NCBI RefSeq assembly: GCF_001957125.1
Contig: NZ_MPHJ01000005.1
Span: 62,001-126,000 of the forward strand
Direction: 5' to 3'
Origin: Shewanella sp. UCD-KL12
Lineage (GTDB): Bacteria; Pseudomonadota; Gammaproteobacteria; Enterobacterales; Shewanellaceae
DNA length: 64,000 nucleotides
The translations under genes and the position numbers were made by a program. Every line of letters starts with the position of its first letter. The stretch's first letter is position 1. Below are positions 38,321 to 48,649 of this stretch, in pieces. Under the pieces are notes generated by a model, which saw only the letters and a list, made by a program, of their open reading frames with translations, was not told the DNA's origin and searched no databases.

Positions 38321-38376
38321 TTTTAAGTTTTAAGTTTTAAGTTTTAAGTTTTAAGTTTTAAGTTTTAAGTTTTAAG
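38321..38376. repeat. Eight tandem TTTTAAG heptamers
   Basis: Exactly eight perfect copies of TTTTAAG, preceded by two copies of GCTATAA at about 38306-38319. It starts 9 bases after a stop codon. Perfect heptamers in this number are prone to slippage, but the array is outside coding sequence. Confidence 0.95.
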
Positions 38377-38407
38377 TAGAAAATAGAAGCGAATCTTTCA
38401 AAAAAGA

Positions 38408-38448
38408 AAGCCCCTAGACCAGACTGCTCGCCTTAGTCCAGGGCCTTT
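38408..38448 (-). terminator. Bidirectional terminator-like hairpin
   Basis: AAAGCCC...GAC (38408-38420) pairs with GTC...GGGCCTTT (38437-38448), with two mismatches. On the minus strand it is followed by TTTCTTTTTT. It fits between the TM2-like gene and the minus-strand gene ending at 38532. Confidence 0.5.
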
Positions 38449-38469
38449 ACTTCAAACGCTTTTACTATT

Positions 38470-38506
38470 CTTTATCTGTCTACTCTTTATCTGTCTACTC
38501 TTTATT
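38470..38506. repeat. Tandem 15-mer CTTTATCTGTCTACT
   Basis: Two perfect copies at 38470-38484 and 38485-38499, then a partial third. It lies just beyond the stop of the minus-strand gene that ends at 38532. Confidence 0.8.
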
Positions 38507-38531
38507 GCACAAGAATACAGTCCAGTGACTT

Positions 38532-38834
38532 TCAGCTCTGCTTGAGTGCTGTCGTCGTTGAGAAATCATGCTGGGTTGAAGGCGCAACACTCACCTTAAC
38601 TGCTGGGATCTCATTTTTTGAGAACTGATAATCTTTATCTGCTGCAACAGTTTTTGAGAAATCATGACGAGTCGATGACTGCTGTAAATGATTGCCTGAT
38701 ATAGGTTTATTCTTTGAAAAATCATAGCTTGATTTAGCTGCTGAGGTTTTAGAGAAATCAGGAATATCGGCGACAACCGATGCTGAAGAGAACACAAATA
38801 CTGCAGATAAGGCCACGCTGGTTAACAACTTCAT
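38532..38834 (-). CDS. Secreted protein with FSK-type repeats
   Basis: A 100-residue precursor. The frame opens at 38861, but GGAG lies 6 bases before the ATG at 38834, which starts a clean signal peptide (cleavage near SVVA/DI). The mature 78 residues hold five FS(K/T) units: PDFSKTS, YDFSKNKP, HDFSKTVAA, YQFSKNEIP and HDFSTTT, at spacings of roughly 11-21 residues. DFSKT and YxFSKN types alternate. No Cys, low complexity. Function unknown; the repeats suggest a cell-surface or matrix role or binding to a repeated partner. Confidence 0.7.
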   Translation of the reverse strand: MKLLTSVALSAVFVFSSASVVADIPDFSKTSAAKSSYDFSKNKPISGNHLQQSSTRHDFSKTVAADKDYQFSKNEIPAVKVSVAPSTQHDFSTTTALKQS

Positions 38835-39024
38835 ATAGAACTCCAATCTTTTTGACCACAAGTGTGTAACAACACTCTAGTTTAAATTACATCACCAGTG
38901 AACAAATGAATTACATTTTATGCAAATTGATACATTTATGCTCAATTGCTAAATTTGAACGCTTTAGAGATTTTCGCTATTTATCAACATGAAAATAGTC
39001 ATCTCGTCTGAACTGAAAATAAAG

Positions 39025-39417
39025 TTAAGCGATTGGAGGGCGATAATCTGGAGTAGACTCTGCAGTCTGAATAGACCATAAACGGTTAGGCACAGGCTCA
39101 GAGGATGTTGATCGAATTAAAATTAACGGTGAGTGAATAACTATTCCTGTTAGTAAAGTGCAGTGTGTTACACAGTGGCCACTCGCTAAAATCATACAAG
39201 GCTGATCGCAGTGTACAATTTGGCCATCAGTAAAAATTAAGGCTCTGATATCACCAGCTTCGGTCGCAGTCTGATGTTTCTGAGATGTCACTACAGGTTG
39301 TTCAGCGACTTTATGACTAATTGAGTGGAGAAACTCCGGCATGGCCATCGCTGGAGACAGCAAGCTCTGCCCAACAAGCGCGATAAATATCAGCAGATGT
39401 ATGATCTGTTTTGCCAT
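39025..39417 (-). CDS. Small secreted Cys-rich protein, DUF2946-like
   Basis: A 130-residue precursor from the ATG at 39417 (the frame is open from a GTG at 39447). Signal peptide to PAMA. The mature part has SHKVAEQ and a four-cysteine cluster CDQPCMILASGHC, VTHC, in the style of metal-resistance accessory proteins such as DUF2946. Its C-terminus is Pro-rich. It may bind copper or another metal in the periplasm, but this is inference. The next gene downstream, on the same strand, is the FSK-repeat protein. Confidence 0.6.
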   Translation of the reverse strand: MAKQIIHLLIFIALVGQSLLSPAMAMPEFLHSISHKVAEQPVVTSQKHQTATEAGDIRALIFTDGQIVHCDQPCMILASGHCVTHCTLLTGIVIHSPLILIRSTSSEPVPNRLWSIQTAESTPDYRPPIA

Positions 39418-39562
39418 GTTCTGTTCGCTACAGTCCTGAAACAACACTTATTAGAGTCAAAGATGTAAAGGGGAATCCCCCAGCTACTCCAATAGACAAG
39501 CTAGCAGTAAATAAGTTGCAAAGTGTCAGCTTACAATGACTAACCGAACAGAAATAAAACAA

Positions 39563-39591
39563 AAAGCCCAGTTCCTCAGGAACTGGGCTTT
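39563..39591 (-). terminator. Bidirectional Rho-independent terminator
   Basis: AAAGCCCAGTTCC (39563-39575) and GGAACTGGGCTTT (39579-39591) form a perfect 13-bp stem with a 3-base loop. Both flanks are T-rich on the respective strands. It ends the 39632-39802 gene on the minus strand. Confidence 0.9.
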
Positions 39592-39631
39592 AGAATTTTT
39601 GCTTTCAAGTCACAATGACTTGAAAAGAAAA

Positions 39632-39802
39632 TTAACCTACTGCGCAGGTCTTCTCTTCTTGAACTAGGCCAGCTTCAATAGCATCGATCGCTTTTTGATC
39701 GTGATCGTTTGCTGGGCAACCACATGCGTGCTCACTTGTTGCGTGAAGACGAGCCTGTTCGATGTGCCACTGAGCTACTTTAAGGTGCTGATCTACGTTC
39801 AT
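39632..39802 (-). CDS. Small cytoplasmic protein with a CxC pair
   Basis: A 56-residue protein. The frame opens at 39814, but GGAG lies 6 bases before the ATG at 39802. The sequence MNVDQHLKVAQWHIEQARLH is a helix, followed by EHACGCPANDHDQKAIDAIEAGL and EEKTCAVG. The C-x-C with nearby His and a C-terminal Cys could bind metal or act as redox site. No signal peptide. No family recognised. Strong terminator downstream supports a discrete gene. Confidence 0.75.
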   Translation of the reverse strand: MNVDQHLKVAQWHIEQARLHATSEHACGCPANDHDQKAIDAIEAGLVQEEKTCAVG

Positions 39803-40043
39803 GTTGAACTCCAAATAATGATAGTACTTTTATTAGTACTAATGTTGATATATAAAAGCCGGCGATAAAATATCATCACTAAAAGGCTTTACACAACACT
39901 TACACGGCAACAAAAGCCAATTTATAAGAAATATGTTTTAATATTAGAATTTACATTCTTACTATGTTGATATGTTAGTTTTAAACGCAACATTCAACGC
40001 CAATGACCTAGCAGCTTTAAGGCAATCGCTAAAAAGGATACAG

Positions 40044-40589
40044 ATGAGCAACCCGATCAATGAAGGTATTAAACGCTTACGCGCTCAACATAAACTGACC
40101 CAAAATGAGTTAGCCGATATGGCAGGGATCCCCAGAGCAACATTAGCCAATATGGAAAGCGCCAACAGTAACCCAAGTATCAGCGTTGTAGTAAAAGTGG
40201 CTCAGGCGTTGGGTGTATCGGTAGATGATTTAATCACTCACAGGCAGTCGGTGCACGTAACTAAAGTTGAACGTAAGGATATGCCCGTTTCTCATCAAGA
40301 TGACGGTAAGTTTATCAGTACCCGTACTAGCCCCATCAGTACACAAAACCTGCAGATAAATGATGTGATTATCATGCCTGGTTGCAACACTAAGGGCGTA
40401 CCTCACCCAGAAGGCAGTCATGAACTGTTTCTCTGCCTTGAAGGTACAGCAACATTGGAAGTTCATGGAGAGATGTTTGAGATTGAAGCAGGCAACCTCA
40501 CCTATTTTAAAGGTCACCTGCCACACCGATACGGCAATGCCAGTTTAAAGCCTGTGCATGCAGTAGTCGTTGTGTTTATGCAGAAGTAA
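40044..40589 (+). CDS. XRE-family regulator with cupin domain
   Basis: A 181-residue transcription regulator. The frame is open from 39972, but AAAAGGA at 40031-40037 and ATG at 40044 set the start. Residues 1-60 are a helix-turn-helix of XRE type (KLTQNELADMAGIPRATLAN) and the last 75 residues are a single cupin beta-barrel (GSHELFLCLEGTATLEV, FEIEAGNLTYFKGHLPHRY). Such proteins sense small ligands and often control amine or amino-acid use. The target is unknown; the neighbouring metalloprotease is convergent. Confidence 0.9.
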   Translation: MSNPINEGIKRLRAQHKLTQNELADMAGIPRATLANMESANSNPSISVVVKVAQALGVSVDDLITHRQSVHVTKVERKDMPVSHQDDGKFISTRTSPISTQNLQINDVIIMPGCNTKGVPHPEGSHELFLCLEGTATLEVHGEMFEIEAGNLTYFKGHLPHRYGNASLKPVHAVVVVFMQK

Positions 40590-40593
40590 AGGC

Positions 40594-40623
40594 TAGTCCC
40601 TAGTTTCTAGAACCTAGGGACTA
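40594..40623. terminator. Bidirectional terminator
   Basis: TAGTCCCTAG (40594-40603) and CTAGGGACTA (40614-40623) form a perfect 10-bp stem with a 10-base loop, between the convergent XRE-cupin gene and metalloprotease gene. Confidence 0.7.
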
Positions 40624-40629
40624 AAGATA

Positions 40630-43035
40630 CTAGATCGGTGAGCCTGGAGGCATTTTAAGAGGCTTAGTTATCAAGTTAACTTTAGAGTCTTTCATTCCCT
40701 TCTCAACACCTTCTGCAAGCCATGCAAAGTGCGCAGCTTCATAAGCACTCACACGCTTCACCTTACGCTTAAGTTGCTTAAGGGTATAACGCAGACGGTC
40801 AGCCAATTGCGCTTTCACTTCTGGGCTGGTTTGTTTGTCATGGTAGCTCGTTAATAGCTCATCAAGTACCACGCTGTTTACGCGCATCCAAACCCCTAAC
40901 TCTGCACCAGTTGGAATATCAGCATAGAGCGTAAAACCTAGTACTTTATCGACTAATGAAGGGACTGATAGCTGCTCTCTATCACTCATATAGCTCTGGT
41001 TGACTCGATTTAGTCTAAGTGGCGAGAACAACTGCTTGGCTGTATGACGGCTCAATACTTCGGCCATGCCGATAGGATCAGTGATAACACCTAAGCCAGA
41101 GTCGAAACTTTCACGAGTCCTGCTATAATTGCCCGCTTTAGGGACTAATGACTCACTCAAGCTTTGTGAAATAGCCAACTCTTGGGGCGAAAGTGTTTGC
41201 AAAAGCGCATCCAGGGCACCTTTTTGCAGTTGAGGCGCGATATAGTGCCACGCTTCTCCATCGACGCCCTCATTGTAGCTATAGGTCGTTCCACCAATAA
41301 ACTTAGCCGCAGCAGTTATCTGATAACGATTAAGTAGGTAGATAGGCACAAAAATATCACTGAGTTCACCAAGCGGTTGCCCAGTGAGCAGGGCTTTTGC
41401 AGAGAAGTCTTTAATCGCTTTAGCGCGAACTTCACCAATGCGAATGAGCTCCTTCACAGGATCTTCGCCTCTATCCCAAAGACTCGCATAAGCGTTACTT
41501 GCACCTTTTGCTCTCGAGTCTGCTTCACCAATATATCTAAGCCCCTGTTGCTGAGCTTGACTCATCAGCGCATTCAGTTGACTCGCCTCTTCAGTTGCAT
41601 CGGCAAATTCGCGATAACCATACTCCACGATATATTTGTCCCATGCGCCAACACCTACACCATAGGGCTCAGAGATATCAATTTTATCGCCATTAAGCGT
41701 CGCTTGAGGATGGGGGTAATCCATTACAGAAGCATCTGAATTACTTGATGCTGCAAAGTTATGATCAAAGCCTAAAGTATGACCCACTTCATGGGCTGAA
41801 AGCTGACGAATACGGGCGAGAGATAGCGCCATTGCTGCCTCTTCAGCCGCTTGTCTATCTTCCCAGCCTGCAGTAAGTCCACGAGCAATGAGATGATCTT
41901 GGCGAACGCGCTGACTCCCTAAGGTGACATGGCCTTTAATAATCTCACCCGTTCTTGGATCAGCGACTGCAGAGCCGTATGACCAGCCTCTGGTGGCTCT
42001 ATGCGCCCATTGGATCACGTTATATCGCACATCTTGCGGATCGGCATCTTCAGGTAGCAACTCAACCTTAAAGCCACCGATAAAGCCAGCTTGTTCAAAT
42101 GCTTCTTCCCACCAGCTCGCACCATCGAGAAGCGCGCTGCGGATAGGCTCAGGTACACCAGGGTCTAAGTAGTAGGTAATAGGTTTAACGACTTCACTGG
42201 GCTCAGAGCCAGGATTTACCTTTTGCAAGCGATGACGCAACAGGTGACGTTGGCGAATATCTTGGTTAACTTGAGTACCGTAATCTAAATACTCATCAGA
42301 GAGGTAGCCACTCATTGGGTGGTAGCTTCTTGCTGTATAGCCAGTTTCAGGTAACTGAATAAAGGAGTAACGCAGACGCACCGACATATGATGTGCATCT
42401 GGCGTCACCTGAGCGACATAGTTACCCGCTTTGCTACTGTTAAAGGTTAACAGCACATCCACATCACTGTTGCGCTCAAAGGACTTCACTCCTTCAGGGA
42501 TAATGAGTGAGCGAGATTTATCTAGCTGATAACTGCCCTGCTTCGTCTCTTCGAGCACAGTGCTAATACCGTGAAGATCGTTCACAACCAGCTCATTGAT
42601 AGAGACCAAATCGCGCTTACCATCGATAACTTTTCCGCGCCAAAGTACAGACTCGGCAAATGCTTCTTTGACCGCACGCTGCTCGGCGGCGTTATCTGTG
42701 CTGGCACGGTACTGGGTATTAAGCTGCTTTAAAATGAGATATGGACCATGGCGCTCAAACTGCACCATGCGGGTATAACCAAGCTGACCTCTGTCTAGCC
42801 CAATATCATTAGATCCCACACCATGGGGCAAACTCGTTAATAGCAGAAAAGGTTGCTCTAGTTTGTTCGCCTCTAAATAGAGTTCGCCATCTGTTTTTGA
42901 ATAAAAGAGATTGATAAAGCCTTTGGCAGACTGGCTTTTTTTGATGATAGTTGCGGTGTTCGATGGGGCTGCGACGACATCGACAACAGGCACAGAAAGC
43001 AGCGCTATTGCCAATGCGAGATTGTAAGGTTTCAT
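40630..43035 (-). CDS. Secreted zinc metalloprotease (HExxHxxGxxH, DUF4953/DUF5117 type)
   Basis: An 801-residue exported protein from the ATG at 43035, with GGAG upstream on the minus strand (an extra 8 codons are open upstream). The signal peptide ends near DVVA/AP. Metzincin-type zinc motif HEVGHTLGFDH is at residues 415-425. The flanking regions match the large DUF5117/DUF4953 family: GFINLFYSKTDGELYLEANKLEQ near the start, and SVMDYPHP after the zinc site as the Met-turn. A helical C-terminal third follows. It should be a periplasmic or secreted endopeptidase; substrate unknown. Confidence 0.88.
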   Translation of the reverse strand: MKPYNLALAIALLSVPVVDVVAAPSNTATIIKKSQSAKGFINLFYSKTDGELYLEANKLEQPFLLLTSLPHGVGSNDIGLDRGQLGYTRMVQFERHGPYLILKQLNTQYRASTDNAAEQRAVKEAFAESVLWRGKVIDGKRDLVSINELVVNDLHGISTVLEETKQGSYQLDKSRSLIIPEGVKSFERNSDVDVLLTFNSSKAGNYVAQVTPDAHHMSVRLRYSFIQLPETGYTARSYHPMSGYLSDEYLDYGTQVNQDIRQRHLLRHRLQKVNPGSEPSEVVKPITYYLDPGVPEPIRSALLDGASWWEEAFEQAGFIGGFKVELLPEDADPQDVRYNVIQWAHRATRGWSYGSAVADPRTGEIIKGHVTLGSQRVRQDHLIARGLTAGWEDRQAAEEAAMALSLARIRQLSAHEVGHTLGFDHNFAASSNSDASVMDYPHPQATLNGDKIDISEPYGVGVGAWDKYIVEYGYREFADATEEASQLNALMSQAQQQGLRYIGEADSRAKGASNAYASLWDRGEDPVKELIRIGEVRAKAIKDFSAKALLTGQPLGELSDIFVPIYLLNRYQITAAAKFIGGTTYSYNEGVDGEAWHYIAPQLQKGALDALLQTLSPQELAISQSLSESLVPKAGNYSRTRESFDSGLGVITDPIGMAEVLSRHTAKQLFSPLRLNRVNQSYMSDREQLSVPSLVDKVLGFTLYADIPTGAELGVWMRVNSVVLDELLTSYHDKQTSPEVKAQLADRLRYTLKQLKRKVKRVSAYEAAHFAWLAEGVEKGMKDSKVNLITKPLKMPPGSPI

Positions 43036-43145
43036 TTTGTCTCCTTGAATGAGGCTCAAACAGTATTTATCTCAACAGTTCACTATTAATTTTTGTTCTA
43101 TATCTAAAACGTTGAGATTCTGTTCTATTTTTGCACTAGAGTGCT

Positions 43146-43171
43146 AAGAGATAGCTTAACAGCTATCTCTT
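43146..43171 (-). terminator. Hairpin between the histidine kinase and metalloprotease genes
   Basis: AAGAGATAGC (43146-43155) and GCTATCTCTT (43162-43171), a perfect 10-bp stem with a 6-base loop, 90 bases after the kinase stop on the minus strand. No long U-tract follows. Confidence 0.45.
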
Positions 43172-43260
43172 TAGTCTCAAGTGCAAATCATTCATTTAGC
43201 GATTTAGTGAAAATCGCGCGCTTAGCTAAGGTGACAATTAGCTAAGCTGTAGATGTAACC

Positions 43261-46200
43261 TTAGCTCTTCTCTTCTTTCTGCTTAACCCAAAAGCTCAAG
43301 GTATCAAACAGCTCATTAAGTACGATAGGCTTAGTGATATGGGCATTCATTCCCGCAGAAAGGCTTTTTTCTCTATCGCCAGACATGGCATGCGCCGTCA
43401 TAGCTATGATAGGTAACTCCTGCTGATTAAAGTGCTTTCTAAGCTCTTTAGTTGCCGTTAAACCATCCATAACCGGCATCTGAATATCCATCAACACCGC
43501 ATCGAAACGCTTCTCGGCAATCATATCGATAGCGATCTGACCATTATCGGCCACATCAACCTCATAACCTGCACTCTTAAGTAGCTCAGTAGCCACTTGC
43601 TGGTTAATGAAGTTATCCTCAACCAACAGGACGACACCTGCGTGCTCATCGATAGCCTCCTCAACCTCTAACTCCTTCACTGGGTTCAATTTAGGCTCAT
43701 CGGCAAATGCACCGATAATTTCATCGAATAGTGCAGAGGCTTTAAATGGCTTTTGCAACATGGCGTAGATATCTGAGCGTTCAGCGTCCTCCCTTAGCGG
43801 CTCTGCTGCATAAGCCGTCATCATGATCACTATTGGTCGTTTATCTAAACGCCCATCAGCCACCATTTTATCTAGCTCTTCGATCACTTGAATGCCATCC
43901 ATTTCAGGCATCATCCAATCGAGTAGTAGCAGATCGACAGAGCTCTTTCCTAGCTTATAGAGGGCTTCTGAACCACTCGCAGCAGTATCCACTTCAAAAT
44001 GGAAATCGCGCATTACCGCTGAGTAGATCTGTAGTGCAGTAGGGTTATCGTCAACCACTAGCGTCTTCAGATTCCCTAGTCGCTCAGGGACTATCATAGG
44101 CTTAACTTCAGCCTCTTCAGCAATCTCGAAGCTGATGGTGAAACTGAAGGTACTCCCCACTCCCATCTCGCTTTGCACCTGCATCTGACCGCCCATCATA
44201 GACACTAAGTGTTTACTAATAGAGAGACCAAGACCTGTACCACCATACTTACGCGTGGTAGAGCCGTCGGCCTGCGCGAAAGCATCAAATAAGCTCGCCT
44301 GCTGCTCTTTACTGATACCAATACCTGTATCGCGAACCCAGAACTTAAGGGTTATACGATGATCTCGCTCGCCCACATCTTCACAGCCAAGTTCAATTTC
44401 CCCACTTTGGGTAAACTTCACCGCATTTGAAAGCATATTGATCAAGACCTGCCCTAGACGCAATGGATCGCCCTCAAGGATCAAGCCTGCCGTAACCGGT
44501 GCATAGAGCAGTAGCTCAACACCTTTTTGTTGCGACTTTAACGCATTAAGATCCAGTGCATGATCTAACACTTTGTCCAGTGGGAAAGCGACTCTTTCAA
44601 GCTCAAGTTTACCCGCTTCAATCTTTGAGAAATCGAGAATATCATTGATAATCCTCAATAGTGATTGCGCCGAGAAGCCCGCCTTATCAAGGTAATCTTC
44701 CTGCTTAGGGGTTAAGTCTGTTCGTTGAGCAAGTTGCAGCATACCTATGATGGCATTCATAGGAGTACGGATCTCATGGCTCATATTCGCCAAGAACTCA
44801 CTCTTGTAGAGGTTGGCAGATTCAGCGTCTTGCTTAGCCTCAAGTAGCGCGACTTCGTTACTCTTATGTCGAGTAATATCTTTATGCGTCCCCACCATAC
44901 GCTTAGGCTGATTATCTGCGGTAAATTCAACAACACGCCCACGGGAGAGTAACCAGTGATACTGTCCACTCTTACTGCGCATTCTAAATTCGATATCATA
45001 AGCACCAATTGGATCGCCAAGGTACTGCTCGCGATACTCCTCTACCCGAATCCTGTCATCAGGGTGGATAAGATCGTCAATTGTAGAGACTAACGCTGGG
45101 AACTCATTACTCTTATAACCCAACATTGAATAGTAAGCGGGGTTACAGATGATCTGCTTAGAATCGAGATACCAATCCCATAGACCATCTTCTACCGCAT
45201 CCATGGCAAGGTGATAACGCTCCTCAGACAATCGAAGCTGCTCAGCAGATTCATACTCACGAGTCACATCACGCCATACGGCAATCAAACCTAATAGCTC
45301 ACCACGTCTGTTATAGAACGGCAGCTTTAAGGTATCTAGCAAAATAGGTTTACCGGCTAGCTCGACCTTTTCTTGGTAACGTAGCGGCGTCCTATCAGAC
45401 AACACTCGCTCATCTTCGGCGCGAATACGTACTGACTGCTCATCTGAGCTGACCTTAATCGTTTGTTGGCCTATCATCTCGCTTTCGGTATAACCCAACA
45501 TGCGCTCGGCTGACTTATTACACCCTAGATACTTGCCCTCTTTATCCTTAAAGACAATCGCCTCAGGAATCGCATCGAGCAGTGAACGCAGCAATGCATA
45601 TTCTCGCTCACGGCGCTCGGTGGTCTCTTTAAGTCTGTCAGTTCGACGGGCCACCAGCTTATCGAGTCGCCTGTTTTGTTCGGCTAAGTGCCTAGTATAT
45701 TGCTGGTTCTCTTCAAAAATTCTACTGACTAGCTGGAACCAAGGTTCCCAGCCTTGGGAGATCTGCTCTGGGGGTTTGCGCGGCTCCTGAGAGCAGCCCT
45801 CTAGGTGACTCAATAATCTTGATGCCGGATTGACGAAAGAGCGCCTAGTTTGCCAGTGAACTATGGTCACCAAGATAGACAGGGCTAAAACGACTAAAAT
45901 AAACGTCAGCTCTAACTTCTCCCAAGAGTCCATAAATAGATCATCTCGGTCTTGAAGGTAGAGTAATCGCCAAGGGGCATTTTGCAGCGCAACTGAGTGG
46001 ATATAGTAACCATTTCGAATGATGCCTTCATGCGCATCAAACAACTCAGACTCAGGAATAGAGTGCAGTTCAGAAGGGATCTTTTGACTGATATGATAAA
46101 CACGGCTTATCTCAGTGTACTCATCATCACTGTGAGACAAAATATTATTGTGCTGATCAAGCAGGATCACTGTGCCTGGCATTTTGAAATAGAGGCGTAT

Positions 46201-46968
46201 TTGACGCGCAAGCGATGCGAGTGTCATATCTAAATTTATCGAACCGATAAACTCATCTTGCAAATAGATAGGCACACCTAAGGTAGTCAATAAGCCCTTA
46301 TCAGTTGGATCAACATAAGCTGGACTCCAAAACACCGTTCTTTGCGGATTCATAGCCGGTGTGGCTAGCTGGAACTGGTTCTTATTGAGCAGCTCCTCTC
46401 TAAATCTTTGCTCATCAGATGGCCAGGGGAAATATGACATGATGCGGCGTTTGGAGATGTAATAGATGGAGTCGGCTTTTGGCGCAGCTTCTGTTGCCAC
46501 CGGGAATGAAAGCGACAGCTCAAATAGCATCTCTAGCTCTTGGTAAAACTTTTCGCTACGACCATTTAGCGAGCCGGCACCAGTAATACGTCCCATATTG
46601 GTAAAGGGCTCACCACTTTGTGCATAGCTAGGTTCTAAGGTAAAGAATTGGCCACTTTCATTGAATTTTTCATATTGAGGTAGGCGGTCTTTACGCACAA
46701 GCTCACCCAGCCTGAGATGATCGACTGCGACATTTCTTAAACTTTTTACCGCACGGATACTGGATTCAAGCAGCAAGTCAATCTGCAAAACATGACGTTC
46801 AACCTGCTCCTCTCTTTGATCCATAAGCAGTGTTTTTTGGCGTTCGAAGAAAAACCATGCGGTTAGGAGTGCCATGATGATCACACCAATATAAGTATAA
46901 AAAACAGCACGGTTGTAGTTTTTCTGTATCGGGGACTTCAGTTGAAGATCCGGCTCAGTCGATTTCAT
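43261..46968 (-). CDS. Hybrid sensor histidine kinase with two receiver domains
   Basis: A 1235-residue inner-membrane sensor. Domain order: membrane helix about 21-43, a periplasmic Cache-like sensor (40-350), membrane helix about 352-372, PAS about 460-590, PAS about 590-710, HisKA with phospho-His H731 ([17 protein letters not shown]), an HATPase domain with N-box and G-boxes, then two receivers. Receiver Asps are D1017 ([13 protein letters not shown]) and D1161 ([12 protein letters not shown]). No Hpt domain is present, so phosphate must pass to a separate Hpt protein. The 3' end is followed by a hairpin. Signal and output unknown. Confidence 0.93.
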   Translation of the reverse strand: MKSTEPDLQLKSPIQKNYNRAVFYTYIGVIIMALLTAWFFFERQKTLLMDQREEQVERHVLQIDLLLESSIRAVKSLRNVAVDHLRLGELVRKDRLPQYEKFNESGQFFTLEPSYAQSGEPFTNMGRITGAGSLNGRSEKFYQELEMLFELSLSFPVATEAAPKADSIYYISKRRIMSYFPWPSDEQRFREELLNKNQFQLATPAMNPQRTVFWSPAYVDPTDKGLLTTLGVPIYLQDEFIGSINLDMTLASLARQIRLYFKMPGTVILLDQHNNILSHSDDEYTEISRVYHISQKIPSELHSIPESELFDAHEGIIRNGYYIHSVALQNAPWRLLYLQDRDDLFMDSWEKLELTFILVVLALSILVTIVHWQTRRSFVNPASRLLSHLEGCSQEPRKPPEQISQGWEPWFQLVSRIFEENQQYTRHLAEQNRRLDKLVARRTDRLKETTERREREYALLRSLLDAIPEAIVFKDKEGKYLGCNKSAERMLGYTESEMIGQQTIKVSSDEQSVRIRAEDERVLSDRTPLRYQEKVELAGKPILLDTLKLPFYNRRGELLGLIAVWRDVTREYESAEQLRLSEERYHLAMDAVEDGLWDWYLDSKQIICNPAYYSMLGYKSNEFPALVSTIDDLIHPDDRIRVEEYREQYLGDPIGAYDIEFRMRSKSGQYHWLLSRGRVVEFTADNQPKRMVGTHKDITRHKSNEVALLEAKQDAESANLYKSEFLANMSHEIRTPMNAIIGMLQLAQRTDLTPKQEDYLDKAGFSAQSLLRIINDILDFSKIEAGKLELERVAFPLDKVLDHALDLNALKSQQKGVELLLYAPVTAGLILEGDPLRLGQVLINMLSNAVKFTQSGEIELGCEDVGERDHRITLKFWVRDTGIGISKEQQASLFDAFAQADGSTTRKYGGTGLGLSISKHLVSMMGGQMQVQSEMGVGSTFSFTISFEIAEEAEVKPMIVPERLGNLKTLVVDDNPTALQIYSAVMRDFHFEVDTAASGSEALYKLGKSSVDLLLLDWMMPEMDGIQVIEELDKMVADGRLDKRPIVIMMTAYAAEPLREDAERSDIYAMLQKPFKASALFDEIIGAFADEPKLNPVKELEVEEAIDEHAGVVLLVEDNFINQQVATELLKSAGYEVDVADNGQIAIDMIAEKRFDAVLMDIQMPVMDGLTATKELRKHFNQQELPIIAMTAHAMSGDREKSLSAGMNAHITKPIVLNELFDTLSFWVKQKEEKS

Positions 46969-47183
46969 TCATGGCCCTTGATCGAACCTGTCATTCCCAG
47001 TACAGGTTCTTAATTTCATTACCAGTATAGTATCAGGAAGTTAGGTGAATGGAATACACTATATTAGTCTAATAAGTCCACAGAGGTGAGATATAGACCT
47101 CTAGTAAACACCTCTCTTACAGTCAGAAACAGAGCTGATTAATTTTTTACCATTTTGCTACAAATCAGCAGAAGAAAATAATA

Positions 47184-47208
47184 AGGCCCCCAGTTGCTAT
47201 GGAGGCCT
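47184..47208 (-). terminator. Terminator of the PhoH gene
   Basis: AGGCC..CC (47184-47191) pairs with GG.GGCCT (47201-47208) with one mismatch. On the minus strand it is followed by TATTATTTTC. Confidence 0.6.
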
Positions 47209-47254
47209 AACTTTAGCTGGCAAGCAGCCAATGGTTAAGTTAACTAATTATTAG

Positions 47255-48649
47255 TTAAAGATTTTCTTCAGCGAACTCAGCAAGGCGAGAACGCACAACA
47301 CCGTTAAGGTAAATATTGGCACTGCCTTCAAAGTCTTTAAATCGCTCCACAATATAGGTGAGTCCTGATGTCACCGGAGTCAGGTAGTTAGAGTCAATCT
47401 GAGACAAGTTACCGCCACAGATAAGCTTAGTGCCCTCACCCATACGAGTGATCATGGTTTTAATTTGAGAAGCGGTTAGGTTTTGACACTCATCCAAGAT
47501 GACGACAGAGTTTTGAATAGAGCGCCCACGCATAAAGTTAATTGATTTAAACTGGATATTGGCCTTATCCATGATGTAGTTCATGCTGCCACTCGGGTTA
47601 ACGTCATTCTTATGCAGCACCTCTAAGGTGTCTGTGATTGCCGCAAGCCAAGGCGCCATCTTCTCCTCTTCGGTACCAGGTAAAAAACCAATGGACTCGG
47701 CGATTTCTGGGGTATTTCGGGTAACGATCACTTTGTCATAAAGCCCCCGCTCTACCACCATCTCAAGGGCTGCTGCGATGGCGAGTAAGGTTTTACCACA
47801 ACCTGCAGGGCCCGTTAAGATAACCAGATCAATGTCAGGATCGAGCAGCGCCTGCAACGCCATGCCTTGATAGATATTCTTCGGCCTGATCCCCCAAGCG
47901 TTAAGGTTGAGTAACCTGTCTTTACCTAAATCCAGCAGTTTCAGCTCACCGTTATCGATATTTTGAATTCTGCCACAAAAGTTAGAATCTTCATCTAACA
48001 GGTATTGGTTAGTGTAAAAGTGCTCATCACCCACTTCGGCTGTAGGCACTGTATGTATCGTGTGTCTACCTTGGGTCTCGGTTGAAACATGCTCTTTACG
48101 TTCCCAAAAATCCCCTCCAAACTGATGAAAACCTTTAGTGAGGAAACGAATATCATCGATTAGCTGGTCGGTACGATAGTCTTCGACCAACTTGATACCC
48201 GCACCTTTAGCCTTAAGGCGCATATTGATATCTTTGGTCACCAGAACAACGCTACGGGGCTGGTTTATCTTCTGCAGGTGAAGTGCGGTATTGATGATGC
48301 GATTGTCGTTATTATCTGCCGGTAAGGAGGCAAGGGTCATTTCAAGTTGGTGATCGGGAAATATAGAAAGTGTGCCACAGGCATCACCATGATCTTCTCG
48401 CCGTGGTAGAGGTACACCCTGAACGATCTCCTCGGGTGTGGTTTTGCCACCTAAGATATCTTCGAGTGCTCTGATGGCAACTCGAGCATCTCTGCTTACA
48501 TCTCGTTTTCTATCTTTTATCTGATCCAGTTCTTCTAGAACGGTCATTGGGACAACTACATCGTGTTCCTTAAATGAATAGATAGCTAAAGGTTCATGTA
48601 GTAATACATTGGTATCCAGTACAAACAACTTTCTGTCGTCTTGTTCCAT
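47255..48649 (-). CDS. PhoH family PIN-ATPase protein (PhoH2 type)
   Basis: A 464-residue cytoplasmic protein. Residues 5-135 are a PIN ribonuclease domain (FVLDTNVLLHEP with acidic residue, VPMTVLEELDQIKD, NRIINTALHLQ, VLVTKDINMRLKAKG). Residues 240-464 are a PhoH P-loop ATPase with Walker A GPAGCGKT and Walker B VVILDECQN, then GEGTKLICGGNLSQID. This PIN-plus-PhoH fusion (PhoH2) is an RNA helicase and ribonuclease in other bacteria. It diverges from rapA across a 406-bp spacer. Confidence 0.92.
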   Translation of the reverse strand: MEQDDRKLFVLDTNVLLHEPLAIYSFKEHDVVVPMTVLEELDQIKDRKRDVSRDARVAIRALEDILGGKTTPEEIVQGVPLPRREDHGDACGTLSIFPDHQLEMTLASLPADNNDNRIINTALHLQKINQPRSVVLVTKDINMRLKAKGAGIKLVEDYRTDQLIDDIRFLTKGFHQFGGDFWERKEHVSTETQGRHTIHTVPTAEVGDEHFYTNQYLLDEDSNFCGRIQNIDNGELKLLDLGKDRLLNLNAWGIRPKNIYQGMALQALLDPDIDLVILTGPAGCGKTLLAIAAALEMVVERGLYDKVIVTRNTPEIAESIGFLPGTEEEKMAPWLAAITDTLEVLHKNDVNPSGSMNYIMDKANIQFKSINFMRGRSIQNSVVILDECQNLTASQIKTMITRMGEGTKLICGGNLSQIDSNYLTPVTSGLTYIVERFKDFEGSANIYLNGVVRSRLAEFAEENL

